Assembly (NCBI GenBank): GCA_002477565.1
Contig: DLQL01000087.1
Span: 1 to 17,805 of the forward strand
Source: Flavobacteriaceae bacterium UBA7433
GTDB lineage: Bacteria; Bacteroidota; Bacteroidia; Flavobacteriales; Flavobacteriaceae
DNA: 17,805 bases
Reading direction: 5' to 3'
The notes beneath the pieces were generated by a model. That model was not told the origin of the DNA. It made no database searches and saw only the letters and a list, made by a program, of their open reading frames with translations. The stretch's first letter is position 1; every line of letters starts with the position of its first letter. The translations under genes and the position numbers were made by a program. Below are positions 1-7,095 of this stretch, piece after piece.

Positions 1-206
1 TCTTTTAGAAGCTTCATGTCAATGACATAACCGGTTTGTGGATTGATAGGTCCCGACACGCTCACAATCAATTCGTAATTGTGTCCGTGAAAATTAGGGT
101 TGCTGCACTTGCCAAAAACTTCGGCGTTTTTAGCATCACTCCAAGCGCTGTTGAACAAGCGATGTGCAGCGTTGAAATGGGCTTTTCTATGAACCGTAAC
201 TTTCAT
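1..206 (-). CDS. 6-pyruvoyl/6-carboxy-tetrahydropterin synthase (PTPS/QueD family), N-terminal part only
   Basis: Enzymes of this family are zinc-dependent and convert dihydroneopterin triphosphate either to 6-pyruvoyl-tetrahydropterin (biopterin route) or to 6-carboxy-tetrahydropterin (queuosine route). The ATG lies at 204-206 and the gene runs off the left edge after 68 residues. The three zinc histidines are visible: H15 in FNAAHRL, and H40 and H42 in FHGHNY. The catalytic cysteine is C34, in FGKCSNPNFHGH. Cysteine and HGH are five residues apart (C-x5-HGH), the spacing known for eukaryotic PTPS; E. coli QueD has C-x3-HGH. The gene follows idi and a small membrane-protein gene on the same strand, 13 nt downstream of the latter. 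An AGAGAGAAAG stretch just before the ATG may act as a ribosome binding site. The family is certain. Which of the two reactions it performs is not, so I give no symbol. Confidence 0.9.
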   Translation of the reverse strand, partial: MKVTVHRKAHFNAAHRLFNSAWSDAKNAEVFGKCSNPNFHGHNYELIVSVSGPINPQTGYVIDMKLLK

Positions 207-219
207 TGTACTTTCTCTC

Positions 220-432
220 TTAATAATTAGTTTTTTTATGAGCTGCTGCCCACAATACATTTCCCAAAAGCACATAACCTATGGCCAAAAAAAGCAAAAA
301 ACTGGTCCAAAACGATTGGGAGTTAAAAAGCATTTCGACAGGACTATCGGCATCTTGCAACAAAAGTTTTACCAGCGTAGCAAATACACTGAATAAAAAG
401 GCCACCAGAAATTTGTATTTTATTTTTTTCAT
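220..432 (-). CDS. small two-helix membrane protein of unknown function
   Basis: This 70-residue protein is not a family I recognise. Two hydrophobic helices are visible, about residues 7-25 and 41-63. They are separated by a short polar, acidic loop (QDADSPVE) and followed by a basic tail. The N-terminus MKKIKYK is positively charged, which predicts both ends in the cytoplasm. Its ATG overlaps the idi stop codon as ATGA (429-432), and the PTPS gene begins 13 nt after its stop, so it is probably translated as part of that transcript. The tight coupling on both sides and the sensible membrane topology are the main evidence that it is real. No function can be assigned from sequence. Confidence 0.7.
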   Translation of the reverse strand: MKKIKYKFLVAFLFSVFATLVKLLLQDADSPVEMLFNSQSFWTSFLLFLAIGYVLLGNVLWAAAHKKTNY

Positions 433-944
433 CGAATGAATTCATAAAATTTTTCAAATATAATTTTAAACCACGCGGTGTAAATTTCGGGTTGCTTACG
501 CATGTCTGCTTTTACTGCACTTGGGGTCATCCATTTGTAGCTTTCGACCTCTTCTTTGTTGATGATCGGCGCGTTGTTGTAGGAACCCAACATGACATGA
601 TCGAGCTCGTGCTCGGTCAGTCCATTGTCAAATGGTGCCTTGTACACAAATGAAAACACTTCTTTGAGGTCGGTTTCAAAACCCATTTCCTCTTTTAAAC
701 GTCTCTTTCCAGCGGCCAAATTCGACTCTCCATCACGTTGGTGACTGCAACAAGTATTGGCCCAGAGCAGTGGCGAATGGTATTTGCTTGCTGCGCGTTG
801 TTGCAAAAGCAATTCCCCTTGATCGTTCATCACAAAAACAGAAAAGGCCCTGTGCAGACAGGCTTTCTCGTGTGCCTCCATTTTGGGCATCAACCCTATT
901 TTTTGATTTTTTTGATCTACTAACACAACGAGTTCTTCTTTCAT
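429..944 (-). CDS. idi: isopentenyl-diphosphate delta-isomerase, type I
   Basis: This enzyme interconverts isopentenyl and dimethylallyl diphosphate, supplying prenyl units for menaquinone, undecaprenyl phosphate and, in flavobacteria, carotenoids. The 171-residue protein is a Nudix-fold enzyme. It carries the catalytic cysteine and a metal histidine in WANTCCSH (C66, H68), further histidines H25 and H31, the Nudix-box remnant GKRRLKEEMG (79-88), and the acidic pair E111/E113 in TEHELDHV. Length is normal for bacterial type I enzymes. I chose the ATG at 942-944. The open frame extends 11 codons further to 977, but MKEELVVLVD is the usual start of the family and the extension would reach almost to the regulator stop codon. 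The gene lies 36 nt after the response regulator and overlaps the next gene by ATGA. Confidence 0.95.
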   Translation of the reverse strand: MKEELVVLVDQKNQKIGLMPKMEAHEKACLHRAFSVFVMNDQGELLLQQRAASKYHSPLLWANTCCSHQRDGESNLAAGKRRLKEEMGFETDLKEVFSFVYKAPFDNGLTEHELDHVMLGSYNNAPIINKEEVESYKWMTPSAVKADMRKQPEIYTAWFKIIFEKFYEFIR

Positions 945-980
945 ATGTTTTATTTGGTCCCAGCAAGGGTGGTGCAAAAA

Positions 981-1679
981 TTATCCTTTGATCAACAATC
1001 GAAATCCTTCTCCGTGAATGTTGATGATTTCTACTTTGGGGTCTTTTTTTAGGTATTTTCTCAATTTGGCGATGTAAACGTCCATACTTCGAGAGGTAAA
1101 ATAATTGTCATCACGCCAGATTTTAGTGAGTGCCAATTCTCGAGGCATCAAATCATTTTTATAAATTGATAAGAGTTTCAGCAGTTTGTTTTCCTTGGGA
1201 GACAATTTGATAGGTTCTTCTTTTTCATAGGACAATTGCCTCAGTTTTGAATTCAAATGAAAACCTCCGATTTTAAATTCAAACAATTCTTCTTCCGCAT
1301 CGTTTTCCTTTACTTTACGAAGCATCATGGCGTTTATCTTGTGCAACAAAACTTCAGAATCAAAGGGCTTGTTCAAATAATCATCCGCACCGACTTGGTA
1401 ACCTCTTAAAATATCTTCTTTCATCGTTTTGGCGGTCAAAAAGACAATGGGAATTTCTTTGTTGGATTTTCGGATGTCTTGAGCAAGTGTAAAGCCGTCT
1501 TTACGGGGCATCATTACATCTAAAATACACAAGTCAAAATCATTGTTCTTAAACACAATCAATCCTTCAACTCCATCCTTTGCTAAGGTCACTAAATAAT
1601 TACTCAATGACAAATAATCTTTTAGAACAATCCCAAAATTCGGATCGTCCTCTACCAATAATATTCGTTTTTTACGCAT
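981..1679 (-). CDS. OmpR/PhoB-family response regulator (RprY-like)
   Basis: This is a cytoplasmic transcription factor of a two-component system, 232 residues long. The receiver domain (about 3-120) has the acidic pair D11/D12, the phospho-acceptor D54 in CILDVMMP, T82, and K104-P105 in YLNKPF. A winged-helix DNA-binding domain follows (about 130-230), ending in the typical INIHGEGFRLLI segment. The gene starts 18 nt after the stop of the sensor kinase, which is almost certainly its partner. The receiver resembles RprY of Bacteroides, but orthology cannot be proven here, so no symbol is given. The DNA targets are unknown. Its position just before idi may reflect shared transcription rather than regulation. 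Confidence 0.93.
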   Translation of the reverse strand: MRKKRILLVEDDPNFGIVLKDYLSLSNYLVTLAKDGVEGLIVFKNNDFDLCILDVMMPRKDGFTLAQDIRKSNKEIPIVFLTAKTMKEDILRGYQVGADDYLNKPFDSEVLLHKINAMMLRKVKENDAEEELFEFKIGGFHLNSKLRQLSYEKEEPIKLSPKENKLLKLLSIYKNDLMPRELALTKIWRDDNYFTSRSMDVYIAKLRKYLKKDPKVEIINIHGEGFRLLIKG

Positions 1680-1697
1680 CGCATTTATTTTTTAAGG

Positions 1698-3263
1698 TTA
1701 GGCAATTCTTGGGAATTGGATCGTAAAAACACTTCCTTTGCCCTTTTCACTCTTAACAAAAACCGTACCTTGATGTAATTTAACAATTTCTTTTACGTAG
1801 GACAAGCCCAAACCATGCCCCTTAATGTTGTGTATGTTCCCTACTTGTTCTCTGTAAAACTTATCAAAAACTTGTCTTTGACTGGTTTTGCTCATTCCAA
1901 TTCCACAATCTTTGATTTGTACGCTGATCAAACTTGTTGTCCCTTTTATAAAAATATCAATTTTTGGCGAATCTATTGAATATTTGATGGCATTTTCTAG
2001 AATATTTACAAAGGCATTGGTGAGGTGATTTTCGTTTCCTGAAATCAAACAGTTTTTTTCATCCGGGTGAAACCGCATTTCTCCGTGTTTGTCTTTCAAG
2101 AGCAGATCTACATGTGACATGGCATTTTGAAGGATTGCTGACAAGTCCAATGTAGATTTTTCCACTTCAAATTGGTTTTTCTCTAGTTTAGAGATGCGCA
2201 GTACATTCTCAACCTGTGCATTCATGCGTTTGTTTTCGTCTTTGATCATGCCCACATATTTCATCACCTTTTGTCGGTCTTGAATGACCAGTGGGTTTTT
2301 GATGGCATCTAATGCGAGATTGATGGTCGCAATCGGAGTTTTAAACTCGTGCGTCATGTTGTTGATAAAGTCGGTTTTGATGGCAGCTATTTTCTTTTGC
2401 TTGATCAATTGGTAGAGGGAGCTGGCAAATGCTAGAATAATGATCCCTGTAAAAAAGACAGACAAGAGCAACATCGGCCGGAGGTCTGCTAGCAAATATT
2501 TTTTTTGAGGAAAGGTCACAAAGAGTTCGTAATTTTTTGAGTCGGTGTCTTTTGCAAACAAAGAGGTCTTGTATCGCTTTCCGCTGTAATCCTGAAAACT
2601 GGATGTTTGTATGCTCGTAGGTGACTGGTCCACAAACACGCAAAATTCAAAATCAAGGTCGATGCCTGAATTGAGCAATTCGCGGCCGAGTACCTCCGCT
2701 ACGATTTCGTTCGAAAGACGTTTTTCAATGGGCTCCGATTTGTTGTGGTAGGCATTTTCCAAACTCAACTTTTCAATTTCTGTCAAATTGTTAAAAAACG
2801 TGAAACGCTGTGCCACATCTATTTTTGACAACTCTTTGTTGTTGGTTGATTTTTTTACTTTGAAAACTTCGTTTTTGCTTTGCAGGGTGGCAATTAAGAT
2901 GGAATCATTTTTAAAAAAATCGCTCAAACCCTTGTAATAATTGGTTTCATAAACACCACTGGAGGAAAATCGAAAGGACTCGTTGGTACTCGTATTGATT
3001 TGTTCGTATACAAACTTTGTAAAATCAGCTTGTTTGGCAAATTTTCTTGTTTTGAAAAAATCCATAAACTGGGCTGTAAAATCTACAAAATCACGTTTGT
3101 AAATCATTTCATTTGTTTTGTTTAAAACAAACTGCACATCATTCGAGAATTGTTTTTCACGAATGTCGATGGCATTTCCAATCCAAAAAACTTGAACCGT
3201 AATGATTCCGATAAGAGAAATACTCATCAGAAAAATGATGAGTGCGAACATTTTTTTTCCCAT
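1698..3263 (-). CDS. membrane sensor histidine kinase (HisKA type)
   Basis: This 521-residue inner-membrane kinase should phosphorylate the regulator encoded next. A first membrane helix spans about 6-28, followed by a periplasmic domain of roughly 230 residues that I do not recognise, and a second helix at about 262-284. The phospho-acceptor H305 lies in NNMTHEFKTP, only about 20 residues after the membrane, so there is no room for HAMP or PAS domains. The ATPase domain shows the N box (NAFVNILENAIKYS, 416-429), G1 box DCGIGM (452-457), F box FDKFYR (466-471) and G2 box GHGLGLS (482-488), all intact. It lies 129 nt after coaE and 18 nt before the regulator. Overall it resembles RprX-type kinases of Bacteroidota; the signal is unknown. 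Confidence 0.93.
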   Translation of the reverse strand: MGKKMFALIIFLMSISLIGIITVQVFWIGNAIDIREKQFSNDVQFVLNKTNEMIYKRDFVDFTAQFMDFFKTRKFAKQADFTKFVYEQINTSTNESFRFSSSGVYETNYYKGLSDFFKNDSILIATLQSKNEVFKVKKSTNNKELSKIDVAQRFTFFNNLTEIEKLSLENAYHNKSEPIEKRLSNEIVAEVLGRELLNSGIDLDFEFCVFVDQSPTSIQTSSFQDYSGKRYKTSLFAKDTDSKNYELFVTFPQKKYLLADLRPMLLLSVFFTGIIILAFASSLYQLIKQKKIAAIKTDFINNMTHEFKTPIATINLALDAIKNPLVIQDRQKVMKYVGMIKDENKRMNAQVENVLRISKLEKNQFEVEKSTLDLSAILQNAMSHVDLLLKDKHGEMRFHPDEKNCLISGNENHLTNAFVNILENAIKYSIDSPKIDIFIKGTTSLISVQIKDCGIGMSKTSQRQVFDKFYREQVGNIHNIKGHGLGLSYVKEIVKLHQGTVFVKSEKGKGSVFTIQFPRIA

Positions 3264-3392
3264 ATTTCAAAAATAGTCTTTTTGACAAATCCCTCGCATG
3301 TTTTACGAGGACATTTCTTCACAACACAAGCGATTTAACGAATTCTTAGGAAACGTTCCAATACTTGCCCATAAAGCGATGAAAAAGTCTTC

Positions 3393-3977
3393 TCAAGGGG
3401 CTTTGACAAACAATTGGTGGAGTGACATCACTTGTTTTTGCAAACTTTCAAGCGTTGTGTTTTCAAGCACATGATCTGCGAGTGGGATTTTTTCGGAATC
3501 CGTCATTTGATTGTTCATCCGAGCCAAAATTTCATCCTCTGAAGCTTGGTCACGCTTTTGAATTCGTTCTATTTTCAGTGCTGTTGGTGCGGTGACCAGC
3601 ACCACTTCATCACAATATTTTTTGCCGCCTTTTTCAAAAAGCAGTGCGCTTTCATAAATGACATAGGGCGCATTTTGACTTTGTAAAAAAACCTTAAAAT
3701 CTTTTACAACTTCAGGGTGAACAATTGCGTTTAACGCTTTTAATTTGGAAGGGTTGTAAAAGACAATGTCTGCAATAAACTTCCGATTGGGGAGTGTTTT
3801 GGTATAGGCACTATCTCCCAACAAACTGATAATTTCGGCACGTACTTTTTCAGAAGTTTCAAGAATTCTTTTCGCAACTTTGTCTGTCATATAGACGGCC
3901 GCACCCAAATCTTGAAACATGTACAAAACGGTAGATTTCCCACTCCCGATTCCTCCTGTAAGTCCTATTACTCTCAT
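3393..3977 (-). CDS. coaE: dephospho-CoA kinase
   Basis: CoaE catalyses the last step of coenzyme A synthesis, the ATP-dependent phosphorylation of the 3'-hydroxyl of dephospho-CoA, in the cytoplasm. The 194-residue protein begins MRVIGLTGGIGSGKST with the P-loop at residues 8-15. It also shows the conserved YESALLFEKG segment and the VVLVTAP strand followed by an R-containing lid region (QIERIQKRD-like). Length is normal. The ATG overlaps the stop codon of the upstream YbbR-like gene as ATGA (3974-3977), a clear sign of translational coupling. YbbR-like genes and coaE are commonly adjacent in Bacteroidota. Confidence 0.95.
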   Translation of the reverse strand: MRVIGLTGGIGSGKSTVLYMFQDLGAAVYMTDKVAKRILETSEKVRAEIISLLGDSAYTKTLPNRKFIADIVFYNPSKLKALNAIVHPEVVKDFKVFLQSQNAPYVIYESALLFEKGGKKYCDEVVLVTAPTALKIERIQKRDQASEDEILARMNNQMTDSEKIPLADHVLENTTLESLQKQVMSLHQLFVKAP

Positions 3978-4942
3978 TGTTGAATCAAATATTCGATGTG
4001 ATCTGGAATCAGTTTAACGGTTTTTACCCAACTCGGTTTTTTGACCAGTTTGGGGCTGAGGTAGTTGTATTTTTTTTCTTTAGACACAGTATAATTACAG
4101 CGCACCTCAAAGTCTTCGGCTGCAATTTTATTGTAATTTGAAAGGCCCACTTGAAAAATTACCTGCACTGTCTTTGGATAAGTTGTCACGTTTGCACCTT
4201 TGGGCAATCCATCGATTTCAAAAGGTATTTCAAAACTCCCTTCTGTAAATTTCTCTACCTTCCCTACTACTTTGACTGATTTGTGGGAATAGGCAATCTT
4301 GTCTAAATTTTCGGGAAGTTGCAAGGCGACTTCGTAGGAGACATCTTCAAAAACTTCTTTCAAATCCAAATTGTCTAGGGTCAAAAAGTCAATTTGATTG
4401 ATTTGAATTTCTGGTCCTGTAACTCGAATGGAATCGGGTTGTATTTTAAAATTCTCTGAGCTGTTGTACCCCGATTTGAAACGAAGATTTAAGTTTGCTT
4501 GAACAGGAACTTTTTTTTGTTTGTTCTGCCCCAATTCAAAATAAAGGGTGTCTTTGAGGAGCTGTTCTATCAAAAGTCCTTTGCGGAGCTGCTCTTGTAA
4601 TTTTAGTTTTTGCGCATTGGGCAATAGGTAGTAATCGAAACCTTGCTTGAAAGCAACTTTTTGCATGTCTATATAAAGGGGTTTCCTAAACAAATTTTCC
4701 GAAAACAATTTAAAACCCGTTCCATTAATACGCAAGTCCAAATCAGTCTCTGGGCTGTTTTGAAACGTTTTGGATGCTGGCAAGTTGACATACAAAACTT
4801 TGTAGCTCATCACAGTTGTATACTCTTTTGACAAGTTTGTCAACACCCAAAAGAGAAAAGAAAACGACAAAAAAAGCAACAAGATGTGTTGTTTCTTGTT
4901 GGCTTTTCTTTCGTTAAACTTCGTTCTTACAGGAATTTTCAT
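3974..4942 (-). CDS. YbbR-like domain protein, membrane-anchored
   Basis: The 322-residue protein has one N-terminal membrane helix (about 19-36 of MKIPVRTKFNERK...) followed by an extracytoplasmic part rich in beta-strand patterns. Repeated segments of the form 'I.PD.I.VTGP...I..I..' match YbbR repeats. In Firmicutes, YbbR/CdaR regulates the diadenylate cyclase CdaA. No cdaA is present here, so that role is not assumed. I chose the ATG at 4940-4942 because it places a basic segment directly before the helix. The open frame reaches 5056, but those 38 extra residues would start inside the terminator stem at 5034-5063. The stop overlaps coaE by ATGA. Confidence 0.8.
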   Translation of the reverse strand: MKIPVRTKFNERKANKKQHILLLFLSFSFLFWVLTNLSKEYTTVMSYKVLYVNLPASKTFQNSPETDLDLRINGTGFKLFSENLFRKPLYIDMQKVAFKQGFDYYLLPNAQKLKLQEQLRKGLLIEQLLKDTLYFELGQNKQKKVPVQANLNLRFKSGYNSSENFKIQPDSIRVTGPEIQINQIDFLTLDNLDLKEVFEDVSYEVALQLPENLDKIAYSHKSVKVVGKVEKFTEGSFEIPFEIDGLPKGANVTTYPKTVQVIFQVGLSNYNKIAAEDFEVRCNYTVSKEKKYNYLSPKLVKKPSWVKTVKLIPDHIEYLIQQ

Positions 4943-5033
4943 TGAAATTATTTTAGCTAAAAATACAAAAATTGTTTGACAGTGTTTGGCATGGTTTCTT
5001 GCTTTCGAAAAGTGTTTGAAATCGTGGGCAATC

Positions 5034-5063
5034 AAAAAAAGTGAGCAAATGCTCACTTTTTTT
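5034..5063. terminator. symmetrical intrinsic terminator between yajC and ybbR-like
   Basis: Two 13-nt arms pair perfectly (5034-5046 AAAAAAAGTGAGC with 5051-5063 GCTCACTTTTTTT) around a four-base AAAT loop. On the minus strand it lies 25 nt after the yajC stop codon and has a T-tract after the GC-rich part, so it should end the nusB-DUF1573-yajC transcript. The structure is symmetrical and could in principle work on either strand, but there is no plus-strand gene to end. It implies that ybbR-like and coaE have their own promoter within 4943-5033 or depend on read-through. Confidence 0.9.
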
Positions 5064-5087
5064 CTAAAAACAATTTGTCATATCTGT

Positions 5088-5393
5088 TTATGACATGTAT
5101 TTTTTGCTGAGTTCCATAGACAAGGAGCTCTTTTCAAATTTAATTTTCCCTGCTCCTGTCTCGACGACTACTGTATTGTCAGTATCGTTTATTTCGGCAA
5201 TCTTTCCATGAATTCCACTAGTGGTAATTACTTTCGATCCTTTTTTGATTTCACTTTGAAATTTGCGTTCGTTTTTTTGCTTCTTGACCTGTGGACGAAT
5301 CATAAACAAATAAAGAACGATAAACATCAATGCGAAAGGCATTAAACTTTTGATGTCAAATTGACCAGCTTGCAGTGCGATTGTATTGTACAT
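5088..5393 (-). CDS. yajC: preprotein translocase subunit YajC
   Basis: YajC is a small inner-membrane protein that associates with SecDF-YidC and the Sec translocon. The 101-residue product has a short N-terminal segment, one membrane helix (about 16-32) ending in the family hallmark FMIRPQVKKQK, and then the soluble beta-rich domain with GSKVITTSGIHGKIAEI (52-68). Length is typical. The gene starts 17 nt after the DUF1573 lipoprotein gene and is followed by the strong hairpin terminator at 5034-5063, so it is the last gene of its transcript. Confidence 0.95.
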   Translation of the reverse strand: MYNTIALQAGQFDIKSLMPFALMFIVLYLFMIRPQVKKQKNERKFQSEIKKGSKVITTSGIHGKIAEINDTDNTVVVETGAGKIKFEKSSLSMELSKKYMS

Positions 5394-5410
5394 ATTTATT
5401 TTTTAAAAAA

Positions 5411-5863
5411 TTAGTATTCTGGTTTTGGGTTGATAAACCCTTTTATTCTTAAAACTTCTTCTCCATTTGCTGTATTGGTTGTCAATGTAATGGATTTGGA
5501 CTGTTTGTTCTTTTTGCCTTTTGGGTTGAATTTTACTTCTATTTTAGCAGACTCCCCAACCTTGATGGGCTCTTTGGGCCAGGTAGGAACGGTGCATCCA
5601 CAAGATGCTTTTGCATTGCTGATGATCAAATCTGCTTTCCCTGTATTGGTCACCACAAACGTAGTTTCTACAAGCTCATCATAACGTATGGAACCAAAAT
5701 CATAGGTGACTTTGTCAAAAGAAGCGATTGGGAAATCCGCAAGGATTAAATCCCTTTTTTTAGCCTGTTTTATGTTTTCAACTTTGACTTTAGAAGCCGC
5801 TGTTTCTTTGCATGAGATTGTAAAAAACAAACAAACTCCCAAAAGCAAAACTCTTTGTATCAT
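5411..5863 (-). CDS. DUF1573-domain lipoprotein
   Basis: The 150-residue protein has a lipoprotein signal peptide: MIQRV, a hydrophobic core, then a lipobox ending at C18 (FFTISCKE). It should therefore be anchored in the cell envelope. The remainder is a DUF1573 domain, an immunoglobulin-like beta sandwich, with the conserved FDFG-like strand (TYDFGSIRYDELVETTF), the cysteine pair of NAKASCGCTVP and the NPKGK segment before the last strands. The molecular role of this family is not established. The cysteine pair in SCGC is strongly conserved in it and could bind a metal or form a disulfide. It sits between nusB (115 nt upstream) and yajC (17 nt downstream), a common flavobacterial order. Confidence 0.88.
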   Translation of the reverse strand: MIQRVLLLGVCLFFTISCKETAASKVKVENIKQAKKRDLILADFPIASFDKVTYDFGSIRYDELVETTFVVTNTGKADLIISNAKASCGCTVPTWPKEPIKVGESAKIEVKFNPKGKKNKQSKSITLTTNTANGEEVLRIKGFINPKPEY

Positions 5864-5978
5864 CTGAATTAAATTTGCGTAAATGTATTAAATATTGTTG
5901 ATTTAACGCCTTACAGCCTCTAATAATTGTCGCTCATAAAAAAAGAAAAAAAACAATGGTAAATGAGCAGCTTTGAAA

Positions 5979-6917
5979 TTACATTCTACCCCTGCCCACT
6001 TTGTTCAACCGTTCTGACTTTTCGAGGTCTTTGCACACTTTATCCAACACACCGTTTACAAAATAACTCGATTTCTCTGTGGAGTACTCTTTTGCCAATT
6101 CGATGTATTCATTGATGGTGGCTTTGGTCGGAATGGAAGGAAAAGAAATAAATTCGCAAATGCCCATCTTGATTAAAATCATGTCCAAATCTGCAATTCT
6201 GTCCGATTCCCAATTGGGGGTCTTGTTTGCAATCTCTTTTTCGTAGGTCGGGTGGTTCAACACCACTTTGTGAAACAAATCAATTGCGAATTTCCGGTCG
6301 TCTTCGTCTTTGTATATCGCATTCAAAACAAAGGGTTTTTTACTCTTAGCGTTTTCAAGCGTTTTGACAATCCAAGTGTTTACAAAAGGGATGTCATCTA
6401 CCCAGCTGATGTGAAGGTCTTCAAAGTAAGCTGCCAATTTTTCGTCAGGAGCAACAAACTCGGAATAAAAGGAGACCACAAATTGAACATCTTTTTTAAA
6501 AGAGGTCGTTTTGTCTGCCATGTAGGTTTTGTAAAGTTCGCTATTTTCAAGGTTTTCAAAAATTAGCTGCATGTATTTTTCTTCAATATGCCAATTGTCC
6601 AACTGGTTTTCTTCTTTGTAAGTTTGAAAAGAAATACTGTTTTCCAACCAGGAAAAAACAGGGTTGTCAATGAATTTGGTATTGGGATTCAAGTCCTCTT
6701 CAGAAGGGAAATGCTTTTTTTTGGAAATCTCCATCTTTTGAACCGCCAAGGCTTTGACTCTGGGCAAAACGTCCAACATTAAAATGTACAAATCGAACAT
6801 TTTTTCAATGCTATTCTTTAAAAATTTCTCCTCTTTGTCCAATTGGTCACTTTTGGAGGTCAGCATTGCGTATACAGACTGCATTACTTTTACACGGATA
6901 TGTCTTCTGTTGATCAT
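5979..6917 (-). CDS. nusB: transcription antitermination factor NusB, long Bacteroidota form
   Basis: NusB binds boxA RNA together with NusE (ribosomal protein S10) and supports rRNA antitermination. The N-terminus MINRRHIRVKVMQSVYAM matches the RNA-binding start of NusB, with its RR-x-x-R pattern. The conserved C-terminal helices lie at about 230-305 (DLDMILIKMGICEF, then KATINEYIELAKEYS and FVNGVLDKV). The protein has 312 residues against about 130-160 in most bacteria. The extra length is an internal acidic and aromatic segment at about 40-195, a size usual for Bacteroidota. The ATG is at 6915-6917, divergent from the ABC exporter. Confidence 0.9.
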   Translation of the reverse strand: MINRRHIRVKVMQSVYAMLTSKSDQLDKEEKFLKNSIEKMFDLYILMLDVLPRVKALAVQKMEISKKKHFPSEEDLNPNTKFIDNPVFSWLENSISFQTYKEENQLDNWHIEEKYMQLIFENLENSELYKTYMADKTTSFKKDVQFVVSFYSEFVAPDEKLAAYFEDLHISWVDDIPFVNTWIVKTLENAKSKKPFVLNAIYKDEDDRKFAIDLFHKVVLNHPTYEKEIANKTPNWESDRIADLDMILIKMGICEFISFPSIPTKATINEYIELAKEYSTEKSSYFVNGVLDKVCKDLEKSERLNKVGRGRM

Positions 6918-6956
6918 TTTTGAAAGAACTTAAAAATACGTTTGACGAATACGGGG

Positions 6957-6964
6957 CAAAAGTA
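6957..6964 (-). promoter_or_regulatory. candidate -7 box for nusB
   Basis: On the minus strand this reads TACTTTTG, an exact match to the Bacteroidota -7 consensus TAnnTTTG. It lies 39 nt before the nusB ATG, which would give a leader of about 30 nt. I found no convincing TTTG -33 element 17-23 nt upstream, so the call rests on the -7 match and position alone. Confidence 0.4.
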
Positions 6965-7054
6965 CTATTTATTTTTGGTTTGCTTCCCCTTTGACAGCAT
7001 CCTTTTTACATTTACAAATCCACTTCAATAGCTGTGTAATCTCTAAGAATCTTG

Positions 7055-7062
7055 TATCTTCG
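7055..7062 (+). promoter_or_regulatory. candidate -7 box for the ABC exporter gene
   Basis: TATCTTCG matches TAnnTTTG at all but one position and lies 33 nt before the ATG at 7096. A TGTG at 7033-7036, 18 nt upstream, is a possible weak -33 element (consensus TTTG). If correct, it also rules out the longer reading frame that begins at 6991. Confidence 0.35.
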
Positions 7063-7095
7063 TGCTTTCTTATTATTTCGATTGACACCTATTGC

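Noticed and set aside
3268..3275. Exact TAnnTTTG match (TATTTTTG on the minus strand) before the sensor kinase
   Set aside because: It ends only 4 nt before the ATG, leaving no room for a transcription start and leader, and no -33 element is present at the right distance.
3292..3310. Small inverted repeat CCTCG/CGAGG between coaE and the sensor kinase
   Set aside because: Five base pairs with a 9-nt loop and no T-tract; it is within chance expectation.
4943..5056. N-terminal extension of the YbbR-like protein by 38 residues
   Set aside because: It would start inside the yajC terminator stem and place a non-conserved polar segment before the membrane helix.
5938..5955. T-rich tract on the minus strand after nusB as a possible terminator
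   Set aside because: No stable stem precedes the tract, and the downstream DUF1573 and yajC genes are probably in the same transcript.
6991..7095. N-terminal extension of the ABC exporter by 35 residues
   Set aside because: The extra residues are not typical of the family and cover a plausible promoter; the ATG at 7096 gives a normal exporter start.
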